Notes: generated by a model not told the origin, from the sequence alone. A stretch of DNA of 64,000 nucleotides from Ruminococcus sp. (GCA_029062165.1 JAIDQQ010000017.1:43714-107713), one strand, 5' to 3'. Counted from the stretch's first letter, positions 53,701 to 62,377 are shown. Translations and numbers: made by a program.

Positions 53701-55004
53701 TTGAAACCTCTGTCTGAATCGTAGTTAAAACCTATAGAAGACTTTATGCCACCGGTAAAGGAAATATCTCCGCTGAATCTTATCTGTAATGCCGGTTGAA
53801 TACCGACGTATAAGCCGGGGACAGGTGAAAAATCTATAGGCGGTAACTTTACAATTGCAGGAGAAGTCGCAGAACCTGAAAGGGAAATTTCAAAACCAAG
53901 TTTATTTTCAACTTTAAGCTCAAAGTACTGATATGTAAAGGATATGTATGTTTTTACAGAAACTTCTGAACTTAGACTAAGTGAACCGGATAATTTTAAT
54001 TTACCTATTTTTTTTGATGCTATTTCAAGTGTGAGAGTATCACCCGTCAAGGTGTTTTCGCCCTCTGTTCCGTTAATCATGCGTGAATTGTTGTTTTCTG
54101 TTCCGATGTATTCTATACCTTCGTCCATTGAATCGTAATCAATATCAGCGTCAGAAAGTCCGGAAGAAGAATCTATTTTGACGTAATCAAAAACTGCGTC
54201 AAGTGAGGTATCTTCAGAAGTTATAACCGCTGTTGTGCCGTCGATTTCAATTTCACCTACTTTTGCAATAAGTATATTGTCTTCTCCGTACTGACAGGAA
54301 AAAATATCACCGTTTTCAAGTCCTGAAACAGTTTCGTCAATATTTTCAAGAACATATATTCCGTTTTCGTCGTCTGCCGAAACGACAGTATTCAGATTAT
54401 CGTCTGATTGAGATATAATAATATCTTCATTGAATACCGCAAAATTATTACTGTTGTCGTCGTCAAGATTGAGAACCCGTTCTTCTTCAAAATCTCCTGT
54501 TGTTTTTGAAAAAAAATCCTGCATTTCCCGAGTGTAGTTAGGAGATTCGTATGCAGTACATAACGGACTTAACGTCTGACTGTCAACGAGGAAAACACGC
54601 AGATAAAAATACTGTGGCATAACATCAGTTTCTATAGTGACTTCTGTGTAATTCTCTTCCGGTGTGACCTCTGTTTTTCCGGAAGTTATCATCTGTACGC
54701 CGTCTTCGTCGTAAATTGCCGTAATCATAGTACATGATTCAAGTACCTCATATTCAGCGGTCACAGTATTGCCTGTAACTTCGGCGGAAAATACATTGAA
54801 TCCGTTGTTGTTTTCCTGCTTGTCCTGTTCTTCAGCGAGTATTTCCGACATAAGCTGACCAAATGAATTTTTTCCGTTAATGGAAATATCATTTTCAACT
54901 GCCGGATTTTCCATTTCATTTTCTGTAGCTTCGACGGTTATTGAACTACAGAAAAATGTGAATGTCATTATTACTGACATCAGAATTGATAGTGTTCTTT
55001 TCAT
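50703..55004 (-). CDS. large secreted BspA-type leucine-rich-repeat protein with dockerin
   Basis: A 1433-residue exported protein. After the signal peptide (about 1-26) there is a long beta-rich N-terminal region to about 560, a carboxypeptidase-like beta module (VKVIVGGNDHPCENAHVSYG), and a Thr-rich linker TTTATTLKPSGTNQTVTTTA. Seventeen LRR_5 (BspA/TpLRR) repeats of 23 residues follow (consensus LTSITIPDSVTYIGESAF), about 715-1140. Then come a Pro/Ala linker, a bacterial MBG-like domain, and a dockerin at about 1355-1420 (LGDVNEDGMVNAIDATAVLE, then GDINSDNMIDAVDASFILEF). No catalytic domain seen; probably adhesive or scaffold-attached binding protein. Confidence 0.88.
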   Translation of the reverse strand: MKRTLSILMSVIMTFTFFCSSITVEATENEMENPAVENDISINGKNSFGQLMSEILAEEQDKQENNNGFNVFSAEVTGNTVTAEYEVLESCTMITAIYDEDGVQMITSGKTEVTPEENYTEVTIETDVMPQYFYLRVFLVDSQTLSPLCTAYESPNYTREMQDFFSKTTGDFEEERVLNLDDDNSNNFAVFNEDIIISQSDDNLNTVVSADDENGIYVLENIDETVSGLENGDIFSCQYGEDNILIAKVGEIEIDGTTAVITSEDTSLDAVFDYVKIDSSSGLSDADIDYDSMDEGIEYIGTENNNSRMINGTEGENTLTGDTLTLEIASKKIGKLKLSGSLSLSSEVSVKTYISFTYQYFELKVENKLGFEISLSGSATSPAIVKLPPIDFSPVPGLYVGIQPALQIRFSGDISFTGGIKSSIGFNYDSDRGFKNISSKPEPDDMTISAEAKLFLGLIIEPRIVILHEKIAKAGFKCTSGVELTAKLKKKIGDYDSTHECNLCLDGDTSAKAELSCELEFFGLDNLTWEHKFADWSLKLNEFYYSIDKKEFGWGSCPYDKHKIKVKVIVGGNDHPCENAHVSYGKESCITASDGIADFLISDGYHTITVSCDNCETVRKQIYVNGDDKDITVHLWAIDPAKTTTATTLKPSGTNQTVTTTATTVPAEQPDENGEYSHDGVIYKCYDDYAVVSGYTNKIPSDVLLLNKVCGLTVTEIGDSAFEDCEKLTSVIISESVTSIGNNAFYSCINLTSITIPDSVTSIGEYAFKWCENLTSVVIPDDVTIIQDSTFEGCRNLTSITIPNNVTYLGAWAFDSCSSLTSITIPDSVTDIEMDTFAYCSSLTSIRIPDSVTHIGRAAFYECSNLTSIKIPDNVTDIGDFAFYKCSNLTSITIPDNVTYLGAWAFKGCSSLTSITIPDSVTYIGGDAFYETPWLEARQKENPLVIVNNILIDATTFEDDTVVIPDGIISIAGYTFNHCDNLTSIIIPDSVTYIGESAFMRCDGLTSITIPDSVTYIGESAFWWCTNLESITLPDSITYIGVRAFELCSLTSIKIPYGVTSIKTKTFYDCYKLTSVTIPDSVTDIEIGAFNSCYRLTSITIPNSVTNIGYEAFIHCDGLTSITIPDSVTNIEVSAFKWCNELTDVYYSGTESQWNEITIGNENDCLTNATIHYNSTAPAPTPAPPVMKPYNESFADLKPNKLYNFYAFKDKNAVDKLSAENLLYIAQFTTDENGNADIPYIPENNQILITEATYSIATADISIGDVVYTGSEVVPDIVVTWNGNQLTEGVDYETEGDLSAVNIGSYRILIKGTGEFSGYADVIYNVICSHNFADGICTICGDKKSETDVSKIILGDVNEDGMVNAIDATAVLEEYANLSTDRNGTFSDYQKLSGDINSDNMIDAVDASFILEFYAYLSTDGIASNMRVWLDIK
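51570..52860 (-). repeat. 69-bp tandem repeats encoding LRR_5 units
   Basis: About seventeen 69-bp units encode the 23-residue repeats; strings such as GTAACACTGTCAGGTATTGT recur along the + strand. One unit near 52090-52200 carries an insertion (LEARQKENPLVIVNNILIDA) that splits the series into blocks of nine and eight. Confidence 0.88.
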
Positions 55005-55034
55005 GGACTTCCTCCTTTTAGATTTATATTCTTA

Positions 55035-55063
55035 ATTATATATAAATCAGTAAAAAAAGTCAA
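55035..55063 (-). promoter_or_regulatory. SigmaA promoter of the LRR dockerin gene
   Basis: On the minus strand TTGACT (55063-55058) and TATAAT (55040-55035) with 17-bp spacing; the -35 touches the terminator stem of the upstream regulator operon. Confidence 0.8.
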
Positions 55064-55085
55064 GGAACTTCTAAAGAAGTTCCTT
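55062..55085 (-). terminator. terminator of the XRE regulator operon
   Basis: A perfect 10-bp stem AAGGAACTTC (55062-55071) / GAAGTTCCTT (55076-55085) with a TAAA loop, followed on the minus strand by GACTTTTTTT. Confidence 0.85.
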
Positions 55086-55094
55086 TTAGTGTAC

Positions 55095-55316
55095 TTATTG
55101 TGGTGGCAATACGATATTATTATAAACATACATAATAAATTCTTCCGGAGTTGGTACAGTACCATTTTTTGATATGGATTTCAGAATTTCAATATTCTCC
55201 GGTGAATTACTTTCCATAGTCGCTTCAATAGTCAAAATGATTTCTTTCTTTAAGTTTTTAACAGTCATATTATTATTTTTTGCAACCTGACGGAAAATTT
55301 TTTCTATATCTTTCAT
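55095..55316 (-). CDS. small helical protein, possibly Spo0A C-terminal-like
   Basis: 73 residues behind an excellent RBS (AAAGGAGGG). The pattern VAKNNNMTVKNLKKEIILTI then KNGTVPTPEEFIMYVYNNIV resembles the DNA-binding C-terminal domain of Spo0A ([20 protein letters not shown] and KPTNSEFI), without the receiver domain. This similarity is from memory and is partial. It lies 14 nt after the XRE regulator gene and shares its terminator, so the two probably act together. Confidence 0.68.
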   Translation of the reverse strand: MKDIEKIFRQVAKNNNMTVKNLKKEIILTIEATMESNSPENIEILKSISKNGTVPTPEEFIMYVYNNIVLPPQ

Positions 55317-55330
55317 ATTTACCCTCCTTT

Positions 55331-55648
55331 CTACAATACAAGCATTGTTTCAATAACAGCGTAAATTTTCTGTTGTTCTTGCTTAGAAAGTTCGGAAATC
55401 CTGTCCATAATGACCGAATTTTTAACACAATATGATTTTGTAACCAAATCGCACAGAAGCATATCGGAAGTAACCTCAAGAGCGTTGGCAATCCTGATAA
55501 GTGAAGTCAGAGACGGAATTTTTTCACCACGTTCAATCATACTTATGTAATTTGTACTTAAATCAGTTTTTTCTGCAAGGTTTTCCTGACTGATATTCTT
55601 AAGATTTCTGAAATGCCTTATATTTCTGCCTATTGAAGTCATATCCAT
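55331..55648 (-). CDS. XRE-family helix-turn-helix regulator
   Basis: A 105-residue DNA-binding protein. The N-terminal HTH_3 domain spans about residues 5-60: IGRNIRHFRNLKNISQENLA, then TNYISMIERGEKIPSLTSLI. A C-terminal helix ending QEQQKIYAVIETMLVL could mediate dimerisation. The open frame reaches 55717, but the ATG at 55648 is preceded by GGTGGGAG at normal distance, and the residues upstream lack HTH similarity. Target unknown; neighbours are cell-surface dockerin genes. Confidence 0.85.
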   Translation of the reverse strand: MDMTSIGRNIRHFRNLKNISQENLAEKTDLSTNYISMIERGEKIPSLTSLIRIANALEVTSDMLLCDLVTKSYCVKNSVIMDRISELSKQEQQKIYAVIETMLVL

Positions 55649-55818
55649 TTTATCTCCCACCTGATAGTTATATTTGTACATTACCAGTATATACCATTTC
55701 AACGCAAATTTACACAAACTATAAGTAAGTTACAATTACTGCCAGTTATATAAAATCAAATATTTTCTGTCGGAACTTTCAACGGAAAAAATCTATAATA
55801 TATTGTAAAAAAAAAAAC

Positions 55819-55847
55819 TTGACATAAAATGCTTTCTGTGATAGAAT
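55819..55847 (+). promoter_or_regulatory. SigmaA promoter of the LRR/transglutaminase dockerin gene
   Basis: TTGACA (55819-55824) and TAGAAT (55842-55847), 17-bp spacing, 22 nt before the ATG. Confidence 0.83.
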
Positions 55848-55869
55848 TAAAATAAAGGGGGAAAAATCC

Positions 55870-57858
55870 ATGAAATTTAAAAAAATACTTATTATGCTTT
55901 TGTTGCTTGCAAACGTTCAGCCGATTAACAGCCATAGTGCAAATAAAATAATGTATGGTGATATGATTTTTGAATACATTGACATTGATTCCGATGAACT
56001 TGTTTTTGTAAAGTACGTAGGCAATGAGGAAAATATAGAAATTCCCGAAAGTATCGACGGTTATGGTACTATAAAAGCTATCGGCGATGCGGCATTCAAG
56101 GATAATCAGAAGATAAAAAACGTCACACTGCCGGATAGTATAAATTCATTCGGTTCGGAAGTCTTCCGTAATTCCTCACTGGTATCTGTAAACATTCCGA
56201 AAAGTCTTAGGATTATACCCAGTTATTCTTTTAATAACTGCTCTGAACTCGAAACGGTTATATTTCATGATGACATAGTCCTGATGAGTAATACTGCTTT
56301 CAAGAAAACCGATATTTTAGTACCGCCGGAATTATATGACAAGGTGACATCAAGTTATATTGCAACATCTGATACACTTTTTCAAGGTTCTGAAAACGGA
56401 TGGGATTACTGTATAATGAGTGAAAACGGTGACATATATGTACGCATAGAGAATTACACCGGAAATGATACTGAAATAACCGTACCAGCTTTTATAAATA
56501 ATGCTCCGGTTACTGAATTTAAATCAAAGTACGGATTAAGTTTAAGTTTAAGTCCGGATATTAAGAGTATAACTTTTCCGGAAACTATTACGGAATTAAA
56601 TGTATACTTTTCGGGTTCGGAACTCGAAGAAATAACCCTCCCCGCTATTGACGAAATACCAGCTGGCACATTCATGAACTGTAAAAACCTTAAAACAGTA
56701 AATTTACAGGGAAATCCGGAATCGTTTACCATTGGCGACAGTGCTTTCAGTGACTGTAACATTGACTTTGTACCTTATCCCGAAAGCTGTAAGAATATAA
56801 GTATCGGGGAAAATGCATTTCAGAATACACCGGTTAAAGAAGTCCGGATTGACATTGATTCTTCCATAGGTACAGATGCATTCCGTGAATGTAAGAATTT
56901 ATCGTATGTTTCACTGAATAATACCCACGTCGGTGCAAGAGCATTTCGGGGCTGTCCCACACTTGAAGATGTTACTGTAACAGGACAATCTGTCCTTGAA
57001 GAACAAACTTTCTATGACTGCGAGATGTTGAAAAATATCACACTTTCAGACCTTAATGTATCAATGGTAAATGCTGTCTATAACTGCCCTGAACTTATGA
57101 CTATCAACAATAAAAACGCTTTCGACAGTAAAACAGGCGACTTCAATAAGGAGTTTAAGGAATTTATATTCAGTAATTTCAGTGGCGTTGACGAGGTAGG
57201 TTTTATTAATATGTACGTCAAGGCACAGGCGGAAAAAATAGTCAGTGAAATAACAACTGAAAATATGTCGGATGTACAGAAAATAAAGGCTGTTCACGAC
57301 TGGATATGTAAAAATACTGTCTATGACGACGGACTTTCAGGAGACAGGAAAAATCATAATGATGCCTCCGTACTTATGAACGATTCCACAGTATGCGAAG
57401 GTTATGCAAGAATAGCCAATATACTTTACAATACCGCCGGTATAGAAACGTACTATATAAGCGGTGTAGGTCATGCATGGAACGTAGTAAGAGCAGGTAA
57501 TAATTACTTCCATGTTGATACGACGTGGGACGACGGCGACAATATTTCTTATGACTGGTTTATGAAATCCGACAATGAAATAAGAAACTCCGACGGCTAT
57601 CACGCCTCATGGAAAACTTACATACCATCATCACTGCACAGTTTTCAACAGGGGAAAAATTTACCGGAATGTACTTACAGTATGGGCGATATAAATCAGG
57701 ATAATGAAATAAGTATTGCAGATATGGTTATGCTGAACAAATATATTCTATGTCAGGATAATATGAGTGACGACAGCTATATACTTTCTGACCTCACTGC
57801 TGACGGTATTGTTGATTCTTTCGACTTAGTCAGAATGAGACAGTTACTTATCAGATAA
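55870..57858 (+). CDS. secreted LRR and transglutaminase-like protein with dockerin
   Basis: A 662-residue exported protein (signal peptide about 1-24). Irregular BspA-type LRRs occupy about 45-430 (ESIDGYGTIKAIGDAAFKDN, VRIDIDSSIGTDAFRECKN). A transglutaminase-like domain follows at about 465-590 with the catalytic triad Cys508 (VCEGYARI), His535 (GVGHAWNVV) and Asp549 (FHVDTTWDD). The C-terminal dockerin (about 606-662) starts GDINQDNEISIADMVMLNKY and repeats as SDLTADGIVDSFDLVRMRQL. In bacteria such domains act as proteases or cross-linkers; which applies here is unknown. Followed after 12 nt by another dockerin gene. Confidence 0.87.
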   Translation: MKFKKILIMLLLLANVQPINSHSANKIMYGDMIFEYIDIDSDELVFVKYVGNEENIEIPESIDGYGTIKAIGDAAFKDNQKIKNVTLPDSINSFGSEVFRNSSLVSVNIPKSLRIIPSYSFNNCSELETVIFHDDIVLMSNTAFKKTDILVPPELYDKVTSSYIATSDTLFQGSENGWDYCIMSENGDIYVRIENYTGNDTEITVPAFINNAPVTEFKSKYGLSLSLSPDIKSITFPETITELNVYFSGSELEEITLPAIDEIPAGTFMNCKNLKTVNLQGNPESFTIGDSAFSDCNIDFVPYPESCKNISIGENAFQNTPVKEVRIDIDSSIGTDAFRECKNLSYVSLNNTHVGARAFRGCPTLEDVTVTGQSVLEEQTFYDCEMLKNITLSDLNVSMVNAVYNCPELMTINNKNAFDSKTGDFNKEFKEFIFSNFSGVDEVGFINMYVKAQAEKIVSEITTENMSDVQKIKAVHDWICKNTVYDDGLSGDRKNHNDASVLMNDSTVCEGYARIANILYNTAGIETYYISGVGHAWNVVRAGNNYFHVDTTWDDGDNISYDWFMKSDNEIRNSDGYHASWKTYIPSSLHSFQQGKNLPECTYSMGDINQDNEISIADMVMLNKYILCQDNMSDDSYILSDLTADGIVDSFDLVRMRQLLIR

Positions 57859-57870
57859 GGAGGCATTTAT

Positions 57871-58851
57871 ATGAAATTAAATAAAATTATTTCCGTACTG
57901 ATGTCACTGGTAATGACCGCAACAGTAAATGTATTTCCGGTATATGCGGAATATGAAAGCGGACTTCCTGAATTATACAGGACATATTTTAAAGATAATA
58001 CTATAATAGATTTGGAATATACTAAAACAGGCGAATCCGATACTGAATATAAGGTTATTAAACAGAATTTCGATTATGCCGAGATAGGCTTCACCGGCTC
58101 AGATACTGAATTTGATTCCGAAGAACTGGCTGATTTTGCAGGTTGTAATCCGGATATGTTTTCAGTATCTTATAAGACTGATGACTATAATAAAAGAAAA
58201 TCTCTGACTATAAATTTTACCACACATGAATATGAACGTAATAAGGATATTTCCGAAAAACTCTATAATGTGTTAAAAGAAAAATATGAAATCCTTTATG
58301 CTTATGCCTGTCTCGAAGCACACATCATAACCGAAAACCAGATGGTCAGGTGGAACTGGTTCGAGGGTAAAGACGAATTTGGTTACAGAGTTGAATTTAA
58401 AGACCAGTTTTCAAAAAAGAAAATAAATGAAATACGTAATCAGATAGAAAAAAATGATTTTCCTGTTGAAATAGATTCTGACGACAATATAATTTTTAAT
58501 GAAACAGCTTCGGAAACTGATAAATTCCGGTTTGCGTTCTGGCTTGAAGAGGAATACGGCTTCAGAACAACACGTCAAAATATCGGAGATTCATATAGTA
58601 ACTCCTATAATACAACTGAAGTTCTTCATTATACAGACCTGCCCGGAGATGTGAACAATGATAACGGTGTAACCAATTACGATGCACAGTTACTTAATGA
58701 GTATTTACTGACAGGAAATGCAGATATAAGTAACAATGTCATAAAATATTCAGGTTTTAACGTAAAGAATGCCGATTTGACCGGTGACGGCGTAATTGAC
58801 GTATTTGACCTTATACTGCTGAAAAAACAGCTTATTGAATCCGGTAAATGA
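57871..58851 (+). CDS. secreted dockerin protein of unknown function
   Basis: A 326-residue exported protein. The signal peptide ends near VYAEYESG (about residue 27). Residues 30-250 form an unassigned alpha/beta region with Lys/Glu-rich helices (EKLYNVLKEKYEILYAYACL) and FAFWLEEEYGFRTTRQ near the end. A dockerin (about 258-324) begins GDVNNDNGVTNYDAQLLNEY and repeats as ADLTGDGVIDVFDLILLKKQ. RBS AAGGAGG. It probably shares a transcript with the transglutaminase-like gene and may act with it. No catalytic family recognised. Confidence 0.8.
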   Translation: MKLNKIISVLMSLVMTATVNVFPVYAEYESGLPELYRTYFKDNTIIDLEYTKTGESDTEYKVIKQNFDYAEIGFTGSDTEFDSEELADFAGCNPDMFSVSYKTDDYNKRKSLTINFTTHEYERNKDISEKLYNVLKEKYEILYAYACLEAHIITENQMVRWNWFEGKDEFGYRVEFKDQFSKKKINEIRNQIEKNDFPVEIDSDDNIIFNETASETDKFRFAFWLEEEYGFRTTRQNIGDSYSNSYNTTEVLHYTDLPGDVNNDNGVTNYDAQLLNEYLLTGNADISNNVIKYSGFNVKNADLTGDGVIDVFDLILLKKQLIESGK

Positions 58852-58878
58852 TGTGAAATATCATAGATGTTATATAAT

Positions 58879-58910
58879 AAAACCGAGAGTTGAAAAAAAC
58901 TCTCGGTTTT
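58879..58910. terminator. bidirectional terminator between dockerin gene and xylanase gene
   Basis: AAAACCGAGAGTT (58879-58891) pairs with AACTCTCGGTTTT (58898-58910) with T-runs on both strands, between convergent genes. Confidence 0.9.
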
Positions 58911-58915
58911 GTTTG

Positions 58916-61900
58916 TCATGAGAAGTACCAGTAATCCAAATCGACATCTCCGCTGAATATGAAAGTAAGGTCATTAGTACCGGTAAGAGTACTGATAACA
59001 GGGACTTTTATTTCAGACATTCCGGACGGTACTTCCGCATATGCGACGGCTTCGCCCTTTGTATCGCCTTTGCATACTTTTATAGCACCGTTGCCTGATG
59101 CCTTTATAGTAAGAGTTTTCGCACCTTTTGAGAAGTCCGCACCTTGTACGGAAATCCAGCTACCTTTTTTTCCGTGTACTGTAGTATCGCCCAGACCGTT
59201 CACAGAAATATCTTTCGATTGATTCGACATTGTTTCAGCCTGTACTTTTGAATACGGATTAAGTTTTTTAAGTTGTGCTACTCCTGACATAGTACCGGTC
59301 ACGGAGTTCATTTTTGTACCGTTCATGGTTATCTTGTCAACCTGTGGGCTTCTGTAGTTACCGTCTATACACATAGCCTTTTCAACCGGTCTTGAATGGT
59401 AGAAAAGATAAAGCTGATTATTGAGTTCTACTATTGAGTGGTGATTATTACCTGTCATTCCGGCGAAGAAATTTCCCTGATTCTTGAATAACTCACCGCC
59501 ATAAGTATACGGTCCGAGCGGATTATCTGCAACCATGTACTCTATACCCGCTGTAGAAAGTCCGTACTGATTTCCGCCGGTATTCCAGTTTGAACAGTAC
59601 GTATAATAATACTTGTTGCCGATTTTGTTAATGCCGGAATCCTCAAATACATACGGGGCATCTATTGTTACTGGTGTTCCGACGATACTTGTCATATCGT
59701 CGCCGAGTTTGACAATTCGTGTCGTGGACGGCATAGCTTCTTTACCTTCAGGCACTCCACCGCCGAAACATAAGTAACCAGTACCATCATCATCGACGAA
59801 AACAGCAGGGTCAAAAAGCCACGGAATATTATTACAGTTCGGTACAGCTCTTGTTACGAGTTCGTGACCGAGTGGGTCACTCCACGGACCTGTAGGACTG
59901 TCGGCGGTAAGTACGCATATACCGTTTCCGCCGTTACAGAAGTAAAGGAAAAATTTTTCTTTACCGTTTATAGTTTTGTGAGTGGCACACGGAGCCCATG
60001 AAAGTGATGCCCATTTTGCTACACCGTCCGTACCGGCAACATTTATACAGCCGTGGTCAGTCCAGTTTACCATATCGTCGGAAGAAATACAGTTGATTTT
60101 GTTTACTTTTCCGTAAGTGTTTTCGGTGACATTGCCGTTACTGTCGTATTCTACAACGTCATTAGTCATATATACGTAAACTCTTCCGTTGTACTCCATA
60201 ACACCAGGGTCAGCACCGAATCTTTGTGTATAAAGCGGATTGTTTTCGCCTGATTTTTTATAACTACTTGTCGGAGTTACGGAAGAAAAGAGTTTTTCCA
60301 TAGCTACGGTATCAGTTTTTTTTTCGGCTACCAGAAATTCGTTTATCTGTCCGAGAATGAATTTCTGAATAAGAACAGTGTCATTTATATCGTACTCGCC
60401 ATTCTGGTCAACGTCAGCGGAAAGTTTTTCAGAAGATTCGCTGAAACCTTTAAGAAGTCCTTTTCTTGCGAGTACCATGTCAAAAGAATTTACTGTACCG
60501 TCAGAATTTATATCGCCGAGTATAACTTTTTTGGATTCACCTGCTCCGATAATTGTAGTACCGGCAATTGCTCCTATAACTTCGTCGATATAGAAGTTGT
60601 TGGTTGATTCAGCAGTTTCAATGTAAATCTGCATATCGGAAGCACCGTCAGGAATTTTGTAGTTCTTGTTGGCTAACTGTACCCACTCGCCCTTTACTGC
60701 CGTTACCTCTGCGATTGTAGAATACTGTGTATCGCCGTTTTTGTCCTTGTACTGTAGTTTAAGATAAAATTTATCCGTTGCATTGCCGTCAAGATACATT
60801 ACATTTGCACTGAAACTGTATTCTTTTCCGGATTCAAACGCCTTGCCGAGTGTTTTGGAAGCACCATTCCATGCTTTTTCCCTGTCCTTGACAAGAAGTG
60901 ATTCGTCACCTACATATGAAGTACGTCCGCTTGTGAGTACCTCTCCTGAACCTCGTATGCTCCAGTCACACGTACTACCCTCGAAACCGTCGGCAAAATA
61001 CCAGCCATACTTGTTAGGCTCAACAGTTTCTGACGGCACTTCCGGAGCAGGTTTAGTAGTCTGCGAATCTCCGGAAAGCGTTACAACAAACGTTGAAACA
61101 CTGTTTGCCGGAAGCTGTGAATAGAAATTATCTCCGTTAAACTCCATGTTGAGTGTAGGAGCGATATTTTCACTTGCGGAAGTCCTGTAACGGTCAACGT
61201 CGGAAATTTTTTCGTTGTCTATCTTGAAATTCTGTGTATATTCCTTATCGCTCTTGTTTACCGCAACTATTGTCACCTGATTGTCGTCGCCTTTGTATGC
61301 AGAAACAAAAACGTCTTTTTGAGGCTGTTCGGTAGCGTCAATACGTACATCGCCAGGACGCACATATTTTGAATACTGTGCCATACAGTAACCACGCTTA
61401 CTTATTTTGCCGTCCTCTGTCATGAGACCGTAACTTCTGCGGATATACCACCATGTATACGCACTCATATTTCCGACTACCATAGCATTATGAATATTTT
61501 CGGCTACCTGTATGGCTTCGGGATAGCGGTTAGCGGAATCGGCATCACTGTTAGGGACATATACTTCCGTCATCCATATTTCCTTACCGGAGTTTTCAAG
61601 GTCAGGGAAATCCATCCAATCCCTCGCCGTACCGTACATATGAGTGCCGAAAAGGTCACAGTTTGCCATAGCCTTAGGGTTATCAAGAATTTTTCTGTAG
61701 AATTTTTTACCTCCGTCGCTTACCCACGAAGCATTTTCCGGAGCATACTGGAAAGATTCCGGCGACATAAGCCTTGTACTTGTTATCTTGTCGCCATAGT
61801 TTGCGATAAAGTCTGTAGTTTCGTCTGTTGACCAGTAAGTCCATTCGGAAGCATAATCAGGTTCATTTTGTACCGATATTGAATAGAGGTCAACTTTATT

Positions 61901-62377
61901 GTCTTTCATGTACTGACCGAAATCATTAAGATGTTTTGCGTATGCGGAATAGTTTGATTTAGGCAGATGTAATTTTCCGTTACTTCCGCCGGATTCAGCG
62001 AGATTTGCGGGAGGTTCCCACGGTGAAGCAAAAATTGTAACGCCCATTTTCGTTGCGAACTGTGCCGTCGGAAGTGCTTTAGACCACTGGTTTTTATCCG
62101 GATTTACAAACACACGCAGTATTGTAAGTCCTAATTCGTTTTCACCGTTTCCGAAAGCCGTCTGTCTCTGCGATTCCGTAAGGTCTGCACCTGTCCATTC
62201 GGGATGATTTATACCGCCGAAACCTCTTATTGTCTGATATTCCTTGTCTGTATCTATTACAACTTCTCCGACGGCAAGAACATTTTTCTGTACCGGCATT
62301 ACAGATGTCAGTGCGAAAAGCATAGCAGATGACGTAACCAGCGACATAAGTTTTTTTAATGATTTATTTTTTTTCAT
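58916..62377 (-). CDS. cellulosomal bifunctional xylan-degrading enzyme GH30-CBM22-dockerin-GH43-CBM6
   Basis: A 1153-residue exported enzyme (signal peptide about 1-35). GH30 (subfamily 8-like glucuronoxylanase) spans about 40-440: IRGFGGINHPEW, ASPWEPPANLAESGG, acid/base Glu in SVQNEPDYASEW (about 170), nucleophile Glu in IWMTEVYV (about 270), and YTWWYIRRSYGLM with arginines expected to hold the glucuronate branch. CBM22-like about 456-605. Dockerin about 616-680 (LGDINSDGTVNSFDMVLARK). GH43 about 705-1030 (FGADPGVMEYNGRVYVYMTN, SWAPCATHKT, FEDSGINKIGNKYYYTY). CBM6-like about 1043-1153. RBS AGGAGGT. Endo-cleavage of glucuronoxylan plus removal of xylose or arabinose is inferred. A divergent AraC regulator lies upstream. 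Confidence 0.92.
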   Translation of the reverse strand: MKKNKSLKKLMSLVTSSAMLFALTSVMPVQKNVLAVGEVVIDTDKEYQTIRGFGGINHPEWTGADLTESQRQTAFGNGENELGLTILRVFVNPDKNQWSKALPTAQFATKMGVTIFASPWEPPANLAESGGSNGKLHLPKSNYSAYAKHLNDFGQYMKDNKVDLYSISVQNEPDYASEWTYWSTDETTDFIANYGDKITSTRLMSPESFQYAPENASWVSDGGKKFYRKILDNPKAMANCDLFGTHMYGTARDWMDFPDLENSGKEIWMTEVYVPNSDADSANRYPEAIQVAENIHNAMVVGNMSAYTWWYIRRSYGLMTEDGKISKRGYCMAQYSKYVRPGDVRIDATEQPQKDVFVSAYKGDDNQVTIVAVNKSDKEYTQNFKIDNEKISDVDRYRTSASENIAPTLNMEFNGDNFYSQLPANSVSTFVVTLSGDSQTTKPAPEVPSETVEPNKYGWYFADGFEGSTCDWSIRGSGEVLTSGRTSYVGDESLLVKDREKAWNGASKTLGKAFESGKEYSFSANVMYLDGNATDKFYLKLQYKDKNGDTQYSTIAEVTAVKGEWVQLANKNYKIPDGASDMQIYIETAESTNNFYIDEVIGAIAGTTIIGAGESKKVILGDINSDGTVNSFDMVLARKGLLKGFSESSEKLSADVDQNGEYDINDTVLIQKFILGQINEFLVAEKKTDTVAMEKLFSSVTPTSSYKKSGENNPLYTQRFGADPGVMEYNGRVYVYMTNDVVEYDSNGNVTENTYGKVNKINCISSDDMVNWTDHGCINVAGTDGVAKWASLSWAPCATHKTINGKEKFFLYFCNGGNGICVLTADSPTGPWSDPLGHELVTRAVPNCNNIPWLFDPAVFVDDDGTGYLCFGGGVPEGKEAMPSTTRIVKLGDDMTSIVGTPVTIDAPYVFEDSGINKIGNKYYYTYCSNWNTGGNQYGLSTAGIEYMVADNPLGPYTYGGELFKNQGNFFAGMTGNNHHSIVELNNQLYLFYHSRPVEKAMCIDGNYRSPQVDKITMNGTKMNSVTGTMSGVAQLKKLNPYSKVQAETMSNQSKDISVNGLGDTTVHGKKGSWISVQGADFSKGAKTLTIKASGNGAIKVCKGDTKGEAVAYAEVPSGMSEIKVPVISTLTGTNDLTFIFSGDVDLDYWYFS

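Noticed and set aside
50703..55004. Autotransporter or sortase-anchored adhesin
   Set aside because: There is no LPxTG motif or C-terminal membrane anchor; the protein ends in a dockerin instead.
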